Part shown: positions 1 through 6,628 of the stretch, one piece after another
How positions within the stretch are numbered: position 1 is the stretch's first letter
How the letters are laid out: every line of letters starts with the position of its first letter
Origin: an uncultured Clostridia bacterium
Lineage (GTDB): Bacteria > Bacillota > Clostridia > Christensenellales > UBA1242
NCBI GenBank assembly: GCA_944381185.1
Contig: CALWKE010000001.1
Coordinates: forward strand, 310,001-374,000
Direction of reading: 5' to 3'
DNA: 64,000 nucleotides
Notes under the pieces: generated by a model
Databases searched by the model: none
Seen by the model: only the letters and a program-made list of their open reading frames with translations
What the model was told of the DNA's origin: nothing
Program-made: the position numbers and the translations under genes

Positions 1-393
1 CATAACTGTTATATTAAAAATTTTATTGAGTTTTAAAAAGGCATTTACCCTTTGGTCATTAGACCTCAACTTTTCATCTTGGTTGTCAAACCCCACAAAA
101 AAAATATCTCTTTCTAAAATATTTGACATTTGCAAAGAAAAACCAAATTTAACATAAAACGAAAACTCTTTGCCGAGCGTTGAAACCAAAAATGTTTTTT
201 CACTTAAATATTTTTTTTCAATATCTTTTTGAATTAGTGAAAGGCTTTCAGAAATTTTTAAAATCAACTTATCAATATTTGCAATTTTTTTTGTTTGATA
301 AAAAAAACTTTCCGTTTTAAAAATTCTTGTTTCACTTGAAAGTATCTGTTTGTTTGTGTTTACCTCTATGCTCAATCCCAATTCTTCTGCCAT
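1..393 (-). CDS. Hypothetical protein, N-terminal part (runs off the window)
   Basis: An open frame of 131 codons runs from an ATG at 391-393 to the window edge without a stop, so only the N-terminus is visible. The protein begins MAEELGLSIEVNTN and is rich in Lys, Phe and Ile. I see no signal peptide, membrane segment or known motif. It starts 3 nt after the stop of the release-factor-like gene and has an AGGT Shine-Dalgarno-like sequence, so the two are probably cotranscribed from the promoter upstream of that gene. I do not recognise the family. Confidence 0.6.
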   Translation of the reverse strand, partial: MAEELGLSIEVNTNKQILSSETRIFKTESFFYQTKKIANIDKLILKISESLSLIQKDIEKKYLSEKTFLVSTLGKEFSFYVKFGFSLQMSNILERDIFFVGFDNQDEKLRSNDQRVNAFLKLNKIFNITVM

Positions 394-396
394 AGT

Positions 397-1353
397 TTAC
401 CTATAAATTTTGCTAAAATCTCCTTTTAATATTTCTTTCAAATTTAACTCTTTTTTTGGATTTAAAAGAATAAAACAATTTTTATCAAAATCAAAAATTG
501 CAACTGAAGTGTTTGAAAATATTAAATTTTTTAGACTATTTCGCTGATTTTTTATATAATTTTCACTTTTTTTTGCGTAATTTTGCATTATTTTATTTCG
601 AAGCAAAAACAGTGCCTTTTCTTTGTTTTGAATCTGCGACCGCTCATCTTCACACTTAACAGAAATCCCTGTTGGTCTATGAGTTATTCTGACAGCCGAC
701 TCTGTTTTGTTTATGTGTTGACCACCCGCACCACTTGACTTTAAAGTTTCAATAACCAAATCTTCATCATGAATTTGAATATCTTCTTCAAGTTCTCTTA
801 ATGTCACAACAATAAGTTTGCTTTCTTTTCCGTTTTTCACTTCTTTAAAAAGACCATTTGCAAATTTAAGTTTTTCAAAAACACCCTCACCTGAAACCTG
901 AATAACCTTGCTGTTTGTTTCATTTTTTAAAACCATATACATATAATTTTCATTCATGCAAAAGTTCTTTATTGAATCAAAAAATAAATTGATAAATTCA
1001 ACATCATTTTCTTTGTTTGAAATTTCAACTCTAACTTTTTGTTTTTCAAAATTTTGCAGATTTTCAAAACATTCAAACATCTTATTTTCAAGACCTAGTT
1101 TTTCCGTTTCAAGACTTTCAATGAGTGAATTATCAATTTTTTGAATTTTAGCGTCTTCAATTTCATTCAACAAACCTTTATATTTTTTATAAAAGTTAAC
1201 AATTGGTGAAATTCTCACAAATTGCTTATAATAAAAGGAATAAAGTTTGCTGTCTGAAGCAACTTCAACTCGTGAAATTAATGAATTTAACTCATCAAAC
1301 TCAAACTCTAATTCATCAAGTGCAGTTAAAAAGTTTGAAAAAAAACTTTCCAT
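397..1353 (-). CDS. Peptide chain release factor-like protein with GGQ but no PxT codon-recognition motif
   Basis: This 318-residue protein resembles class I bacterial release factor RF1. The N-terminal ~110 residues are helical. A domain 3 follows with the GGQ peptidyl-tRNA hydrolysis motif (G210-G211-Q212) in the context [20 protein letters not shown], then the usual PTGI and DERSQ segments. The domain 2 segment before it (about residues 150-190) aligns with RF1 up to KLKF. The stretch that should carry the PxT stop-codon tripeptide is shortened and replaced by [15 protein letters not shown]1 is normally ~355 residues. The catalytic part is therefore intact while stop-codon reading looks lost. 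It is probably an RF paralogue acting in ribosome rescue or a diverging RF1; which one is inference. No Shine-Dalgarno is present, and a promoter lies directly before the ATG. Confidence 0.75.
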   Translation of the reverse strand: MESFFSNFLTALDELEFEFDELNSLISRVEVASDSKLYSFYYKQFVRISPIVNFYKKYKGLLNEIEDAKIQKIDNSLIESLETEKLGLENKMFECFENLQNFEKQKVRVEISNKENDVEFINLFFDSIKNFCMNENYMYMVLKNETNSKVIQVSGEGVFEKLKFANGLFKEVKNGKESKLIVVTLRELEEDIQIHDEDLVIETLKSSGAGGQHINKTESAVRITHRPTGISVKCEDERSQIQNKEKALFLLRNKIMQNYAKKSENYIKNQRNSLKNLIFSNTSVAIFDFDKNCFILLNPKKELNLKEILKGDFSKIYR

Positions 1354-1359
1354 ATCAAC

Positions 1360-1388
1360 ATGATATCAAATTTTGTAAAATTTTACAA
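1360..1388 (-). promoter_or_regulatory. Promoter placing transcription start at the ATG of the release-factor-like gene
   Basis: Reading the minus strand, TTGTAA (1383-1388), a 17-nt spacer and TATCAT (1360-1365) are followed by 6 nt and then the ATG at 1353. A start site ~7 nt after the -10 box would coincide with the A of ATG, giving a leaderless mRNA. No Shine-Dalgarno sequence is present. Confidence 0.5.
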
Positions 1389-1489
1389 TTTAAAATTTAC
1401 AAATATTTTTTATTAAATTAAAAATCTCGTTAAAACAATTTTAAAAATACATAAATTTATGGTATTATATATGCGTTAAGGAGCATTTT

Positions 1490-2452
1490 ATGAAATTTAC
1501 ATTACTTGGGTGCGGAAGATGGGGCTCATTTATCGCATGGTATCTTGACAAAAATGGCAACAAAGTAACAGTTTGGGGAAGAAAGGGTTTTCCAGAAATT
1601 GAAAATCTTATTAAAACACGCAAAAACGAATATGTCACACTTCCCGAAACTATAGATTTGACAACCGACCTTAAAAAAGCCATTGACGCAAGTGAATACA
1701 TTATTATTTCAATCAGTTCACAAGCCGTTCGTGAACTTATGCAGAGCGTAAAACAAATCAGTGGTTATCAAGATAAAAAATTTATTCTTTGCATGAAGGG
1801 GCTTGAAGAAACATCTGGTGACCGCCTTTCAACAATTTTAATTGAAGAAGGTGTCAACCGAAATAATATTGCTGTTTGGGTTGGACCGGGACACATTCAA
1901 TCTTTTGTCAACGGAATACCTAGTGTTATGATTATTGATTCATATAACAGCGAACTTTCTCTTTTTCTGGCTAATTATTTGCGTTCTAATTTAATAAGAT
2001 TCTATCAAGGGCAAGATATTGTTGGCTCCGAAATTGGTGCAGCATCTAAAAATGTTATGGGCATTGCGGCGGGGCTTCTTGATGGCATGGGATATTCTTC
2101 ACTTAAAGGTGCACTTATGGCTCGTGGTGCTCGTGAGATATCAAGACTAATTAAAGCCTGTGGTGGTAACGAACTTTCTGCCTATGGTCTTTGCCATTTG
2201 GGCGATTATGAAGCAACACTTTTTTCAAAATATTCACATAACAGAATGTGGGGTGAAGCCTTTGCAAAAGGCGAAAAATTTGATAAACTTGCTGAAGGTG
2301 TTGCAACTTCTTCGGCTTTATTAAACCTTGCAAGTCAAGTTAATGTTGAGCTTCCTATTACTCAAGCAGTTTATGATGTTATTCATGGAAACATCACAAA
2401 AGAAGATGCAATTGAGGTTTTGCTTGCCCGTGAAAATGTTAAAGAATTTTAA
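1490..2452 (+). CDS. gpsA: Glycerol-3-phosphate dehydrogenase [NAD(P)+]
   Basis: GpsA reduces dihydroxyacetone phosphate to sn-glycerol 3-phosphate, the backbone for phospholipids and lipoteichoic acid. The 320-residue protein has the usual length. It opens with a Rossmann dinucleotide-binding segment (LGCGRWGS, residues 5-12), followed by the typical ISISSQAVRE, MKGLEE and GPGHIQS segments and a C-terminal helical domain with the ASKNVMGIAAG, ARGAREISRL and LGDYEATLFS signatures expected of this family. A good AAGGAG Shine-Dalgarno sits 9 nt upstream of the ATG. It is a monocistronic gene closed by a hairpin terminator. Its product feeds the lipid genes further along the window (LTA synthase, lipid kinase, PlsC-like). 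Confidence 0.95.
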   Translation: MKFTLLGCGRWGSFIAWYLDKNGNKVTVWGRKGFPEIENLIKTRKNEYVTLPETIDLTTDLKKAIDASEYIIISISSQAVRELMQSVKQISGYQDKKFILCMKGLEETSGDRLSTILIEEGVNRNNIAVWVGPGHIQSFVNGIPSVMIIDSYNSELSLFLANYLRSNLIRFYQGQDIVGSEIGAASKNVMGIAAGLLDGMGYSSLKGALMARGAREISRLIKACGGNELSAYGLCHLGDYEATLFSKYSHNRMWGEAFAKGEKFDKLAEGVATSSALLNLASQVNVELPITQAVYDVIHGNITKEDAIEVLLARENVKEF

Positions 2453-2480
2453 AAAACGCAAAAAATAATAAAAAATAATA

Positions 2481-2517
2481 AAAAAATGGATAAAAAATAA
2501 TATTTATCCATTTTTTT
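2481..2517. terminator. Bidirectional hairpin terminator between gpsA and the AlkD-like gene
   Basis: The arms AAAAATGGATAAA and TTTATCCATTTTT pair around an 8-nt loop and have A- and T-runs at both ends. It can terminate the convergent gpsA and AlkD-like transcripts. Confidence 0.8.
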
Positions 2518-3235
2518 ATTTTCTAAATTTCTTTAATAACTCTTTATCTTCTCTCTTGACTCGATAACTATCATGACATTTTGAAATGCTTTTATTTTGC
2601 ACAAATTTTGGAAGAGTTTTACTTTTTATAAGTTCAAAAGTTTTTTCTCTAAACTTAACAAAGCAAACGCTGACAAGCCAAGCTATTCCCATTTGAACAT
2701 AAAAAGCATCATTTGCAACATTTTTACACATATAAATTATTCTATCAATATATTTTTCATTTAAATAGTTGCACATAATTGAAATTATTCCAAATCTTGA
2801 AATAAACTCTTGATTAGAATAGCATAGATTATAAAAATAATCAAAATATTTTTCATCTTGATAATTTTTCAAATTTTTCATGGTTGAACAAACCGAATCA
2901 ACAAATGCCCAACTATCAATCTTTTCAAGCCACCAAGACAAATTGTTTGTCATATTTTCAAAATCTTTTAAATTGGCAATAACAAGACCTTCAATCAAAA
3001 TTTCTTCATAATATTCATCTAAAAAATTTCTAGTTTTTGAAAATTCTAAAAATTCTTGACAATTTTCCTTTGAAATAGTTTTTGCAATTTTTCGAATATT
3101 TGCCATGCTTACGCCAATGATTTCTCTTTTGGTATTTATTATTCTTGCATGCCTTTCTTTATCTAATTCATTTTCATATTTTTTATTAGAAAACAACATT
3201 TTTTGAAAATTCTCTATACTAAAATTAGTCATCAT
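2516..3235 (-). CDS. DNA alkylation repair protein, AlkD-like HEAT-repeat glycosylase
   Basis: This 239-residue all-helical protein matches the AlkD family, which removes N3- and N7-alkylated purines using HEAT-like repeats without base flipping. Recognisable segments are GVSMANIRKIAK near the N-terminus, the central WLEKIDSWAFVDSVC (the family's conserved W/D-rich repeat) and the C-terminal VQMGIAWLVSVCFVKF followed by SISKCHDSYRV. The start codon overlaps the relA-type stop codon in an ATGATGA arrangement, so translation is coupled to the upstream synthetase gene. There is no obvious functional link between them. The second Met of the MM start could also be used. Confidence 0.85.
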   Translation of the reverse strand: MMTNFSIENFQKMLFSNKKYENELDKERHARIINTKREIIGVSMANIRKIAKTISKENCQEFLEFSKTRNFLDEYYEEILIEGLVIANLKDFENMTNNLSWWLEKIDSWAFVDSVCSTMKNLKNYQDEKYFDYFYNLCYSNQEFISRFGIISIMCNYLNEKYIDRIIYMCKNVANDAFYVQMGIAWLVSVCFVKFREKTFELIKSKTLPKFVQNKSISKCHDSYRVKREDKELLKKFRK

Positions 3236-5319
3236 TTAACCTCATAGACTGATGAAAGTGAAGAAAGCTTATTTTTTACTTTTGCAAGTTCGTCTTTATC
3301 TTTAATGACAACTCCAATTTTAAGCATAAGTTCACCCTGTTTGTTTTGAGTGGTGTTAAGCGAAGAAACCTTTATTCCTAACTCACTTAATGAATTTGTT
3401 ATTTCAAGATAAATATTGCCTGAATTTTTTGCAATAACATCAACTATTGAAGTAAAACTATAATCTTTATCTTTGCTCAAATTCCAGTCAACTTTTATCA
3501 TTCTTGACTTATCAAGTTTTTCAATATTTTCACAAGATTTTTTATGTATTATTATTCCACGACCCCTTGAAACATAACCAATGATATCGTCACCCGGAAT
3601 TGGGTTGCAACATTTGCAATATTTTGTAAGCGTTCCCTCGGCTCCAATAATATCTGAATTATTTTCAATTTTAAGTGGGGCTTTTGAAACTTCGGTGACA
3701 ACTTTATTTTTCTTCTCTTCAATTGCCTTGAAATTTAAAAGTCTATGAACAAGTTTGTCTGCCGTAAGTGAGCCATAGCCAATTGAAGCATAAAGTTCAT
3801 CAACCGACAAGTACGCATTCTTTTTTAAAATTTGACTTACCCACTCATCTTTCATAAGCGAAGAGAGCACAATGTCATTACTTTTTGCATATTGTTCAAG
3901 CATCGACTTTCCAAGCTTGATGTTCTCTTCTTTCATTTGCTTTTTGAAGTAGTTGTTAATTTTATCTTTAGTTGACTGCATCTTAACTTTTTTAAGCCAA
4001 TCTCTTGATGGACCTTTTGAATTTTGTGCAGTTAAAATTTCAACCATGTCACCATTTGCAAGCGACGATGTGAGTGGAACCATTCGTCCATTGACCTTCG
4101 CACCAACGCACTTATTTCCAATATCAGTGTGAATTGCATAAGCAAAGTCAATAGGTGTTGAATTTTCAACAAGTTTTATTACCTTGCCCATTGGTGTCTG
4201 AACAAAAATCTCACCAAGATAAACATCTGTTTTAAGTTCTTCAAGAAGTTTTTCACTTGAAACATTTTCTTTGTTTTCAAGAAGTTTTCTTATCCATAAA
4301 AGTTTGTTATCAAGCCCCGCAAGATTTCGCTTATGCTCTTTATATAAAAAGTGAGCAGCAACACCATATTCAGCAAAATCATGCATTTGATATGTTCTGA
4401 TTTGAACCTCAAAAAATTCTTTTTTAAAGTAAACAGTCGTGTGAAGTGACTGATATCCATTTGGTTTTGGGTTTGCAATATAATCTTTAAACCTTCCGTC
4501 AACAGGCACAAATTTTGCATGCACAAGACCCAGCGCCGTGTAACACTCACTGACATTATTCACCAAAATTCGAACGGCGGCAATATCATATATATTTTTG
4601 AGTGTTCCCGCCTTTGTTTTTAACTTGTTATAAATGCTTGATAAGTGCTTAATTCTTCCATAACAAGTGCACTCAACACCATTTTCTTTGAGCATGGTCT
4701 TTAAATTATTAACCATTTCATTTATCATGTGAGTATTGGCTCGAGTTTCATTTTTAACGGCTTCTTTAAGTCTTTGATGCTCTTTTGGGTGATGAAATTC
4801 AAAAGAAAGGTCTTGAAGTTCTGATTTAATTTCACTTAATCCAAGCCTTGCAGAAATTGGTGCATAGATATCATCAATTTCTTTAAAAACTTCAATTGTT
4901 TCTTGATTTTCATATTTTTTTACATTTTTTCGGGCAAAAACAAGAATTTGTGCAGTTTTTATTATCATGACCCTGATATCTTTTGTTATGGCAATAAGCA
5001 TTTCTTTGAGCCCATCAATGTCGGTGTAATTTTCTGAATACTCATCAATTTTAAAAAGCATTTGAAGCATATTCGATATTTCTTTATCAGTTTTAAACTC
5101 ATCAAGAATATTTTTATCTTCTTCAGCAAAAGGAAAAATCAGCCCCGCCGAAACACTTTTGGCATCTAATTTTAACTTTATTAAAATTTCAGCAATTTCA
5201 TCAGCAGTGGCAAGCACACCCTTATTAAATTCTGTTTTAAGTTGAAGAGATTTGTAGGTATCAAAAATTAAATTTGCATCAATTCCATACTTGTCTTTTA
5301 ACGCTGTTATCTGTTGCAT
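3232..5319 (-). CDS. relA: RelA-type (p)ppGpp synthetase with inactivated hydrolase domain
   Basis: The 695-residue protein has the full long-RSH architecture: N-terminal HD-like domain, synthetase domain with RFKDYIANPKPNGYQSLHT and VQIRTYQMHDFAE, TGS domain (TPIDFAYAIHTDIG), a cysteine-containing CKCCNPIPGD segment and a C-terminal ACT domain. The hydrolase residues are gone. The HD motif region reads AGLIFPFAEED, as in E. coli RelA. The metal-binding His of the first helix is replaced in KGVLATADEI, and the later Asp is missing in IKTAQILVFAR. The synthetase keeps RxKD, which is typical of bifunctional Rel/SpoT enzymes rather than the ExDD of RelA. It should make but not degrade (p)ppGpp. 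I chose the ATG at 5319 because AAGGGGGAG precedes it; an in-frame ATG at 5352 has no such site. Confidence 0.9.
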   Translation of the reverse strand: MQQITALKDKYGIDANLIFDTYKSLQLKTEFNKGVLATADEIAEILIKLKLDAKSVSAGLIFPFAEEDKNILDEFKTDKEISNMLQMLFKIDEYSENYTDIDGLKEMLIAITKDIRVMIIKTAQILVFARKNVKKYENQETIEVFKEIDDIYAPISARLGLSEIKSELQDLSFEFHHPKEHQRLKEAVKNETRANTHMINEMVNNLKTMLKENGVECTCYGRIKHLSSIYNKLKTKAGTLKNIYDIAAVRILVNNVSECYTALGLVHAKFVPVDGRFKDYIANPKPNGYQSLHTTVYFKKEFFEVQIRTYQMHDFAEYGVAAHFLYKEHKRNLAGLDNKLLWIRKLLENKENVSSEKLLEELKTDVYLGEIFVQTPMGKVIKLVENSTPIDFAYAIHTDIGNKCVGAKVNGRMVPLTSSLANGDMVEILTAQNSKGPSRDWLKKVKMQSTKDKINNYFKKQMKEENIKLGKSMLEQYAKSNDIVLSSLMKDEWVSQILKKNAYLSVDELYASIGYGSLTADKLVHRLLNFKAIEEKKNKVVTEVSKAPLKIENNSDIIGAEGTLTKYCKCCNPIPGDDIIGYVSRGRGIIIHKKSCENIEKLDKSRMIKVDWNLSKDKDYSFTSIVDVIAKNSGNIYLEITNSLSELGIKVSSLNTTQNKQGELMLKIGVVIKDKDELAKVKNKLSSLSSVYEVK

Positions 5320-5332
5320 AAACTCCCCCTTA

Positions 5333-6628
5333 TTATAAATTTTCCTTTGCATTTGAAAGCATAAGTTTTATTCTGTTCTCTTGATTGATTTTTGAAGCAC
5401 TGGCATCGTAGTCAATCGCAATTATGTTTGCATTAGGATTTTTTTCACGAATTTGTTTCATTACACCTTTGCCCGCAATGTGATTTGGAAGACAACCAAA
5501 GGGCTGTGTGCATATTATGTTATTTATTCCCTTATTGATAAGTTCAACCATTTCAGCAGTAAGTAGCCAACCTTCGCCCATTTTTACACCTTCACTAATA
5601 TACCCTTCACGAAATTTCAGTGTTTCCGAAAACAGTGTTGGTGGCATGAATGTTCCTTCACTTTTCACAGCATCAATAATATCTTCTTCTTTTTTAAGCA
5701 AAAATTTATAGATTAAGTTTGAAACTTTTGCCGTCAACTTTTTCATTCCGTATAAATCAAAGTCTATAACATTATTATACACAGAATAAAGCATAAAGTC
5801 TAGAAGTCCCGGAACATAGACCTCTGCACCCTCTTTCACCAAAAATTTTTCAAGGTTATTGTTACCAAGCGGAGAGTATTTTACAAATATCTCACCCACA
5901 ATTCCGACCTTTGGTTTAACTTCATCACTTCTTTTAATTTTCGCAAAACTGTCAATAATAAGTGGATAATTTGACTTAATATGCTTATATTTGCGAAATT
6001 TTTTATTTTTAAACTCTTTTGAAAGTTTGTCTATCCAAAAATTAACAAGCCTTTCAGTTTCACCCTTTTCTTCTTCATAAGGCTCACATTGATTTTTTAA
6101 AAGCATCAAAAGGTCGCCATAAAACAAACACTTTGCAAGGTCATAAAATTCTGGTATTGAAAACCTGAAGCCCGGCTGTGTTTTAAGTCCACTAAAATTA
6201 AATGACAACACAGGAATGTAGCCATACCCCGCTTTTTTGAGTGCTTTTTTAAGCAAAAACAAATAGTTTGACGCACGGCACCCTCCACCTGTCTGTGAAA
6301 TTACGAGTGCAATTTTGTGGGTGTCATATTTGCCCGAAAACACCGCTTCTAAAAGTTCGCCAATAACCAATGTTGCTGGGTAACAAGTGTCGTTATGAAC
6401 ATATTTTAGACCTGTTTGAATAACTTCACTTCCACGGTAGTCTAAAACTTCAACCTTGTAACCAAACTCTTCAATCATGCTCTTTAAAAGTGCAAAATGA
6501 ATTGGAAGCATGGTTGGAACAAGCAGAGTGTAGTCTTTTTTACACTCTTTTGTGAAAACTGCATCGCCATTTTCATCATACATAACGCCATCAATTATCT
6601 TCATTTTCTCTTTCATTTTTCTTTTCAT
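5333..6628 (-). CDS. 2-hydroxyacyl-CoA dehydratase-like protein (activase partner half)
   Basis: This 431-residue protein belongs to the 2-hydroxyglutaryl-CoA dehydratase D-component-like family. Segments include LVPTMLPIHFALLKS, YVHNDTCYPATLVIGELLE, ISQTGGGCRASNY and QPFGCLPNHIAGKG; the conserved cysteines in NDTCYP, GGGCRAS and FGCLPNH are likely iron-sulfur ligands. In many Firmicutes this module is the C-terminal third of a single ~1,400-residue activase-dehydratase protein. Here it is a separate gene whose start overlaps the upstream activase gene by 38 nt in another frame, so expression should be coupled. The ATG at 6628 has an AAAGGTG site; ATGs at 6616 and 6604 are alternatives. The substrate is unknown. 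Confidence 0.8.
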   Translation of the reverse strand: MKRKMKEKMKIIDGVMYDENGDAVFTKECKKDYTLLVPTMLPIHFALLKSMIEEFGYKVEVLDYRGSEVIQTGLKYVHNDTCYPATLVIGELLEAVFSGKYDTHKIALVISQTGGGCRASNYLFLLKKALKKAGYGYIPVLSFNFSGLKTQPGFRFSIPEFYDLAKCLFYGDLLMLLKNQCEPYEEEKGETERLVNFWIDKLSKEFKNKKFRKYKHIKSNYPLIIDSFAKIKRSDEVKPKVGIVGEIFVKYSPLGNNNLEKFLVKEGAEVYVPGLLDFMLYSVYNNVIDFDLYGMKKLTAKVSNLIYKFLLKKEEDIIDAVKSEGTFMPPTLFSETLKFREGYISEGVKMGEGWLLTAEMVELINKGINNIICTQPFGCLPNHIAGKGVMKQIREKNPNANIIAIDYDASASKINQENRIKLMLSNAKENL

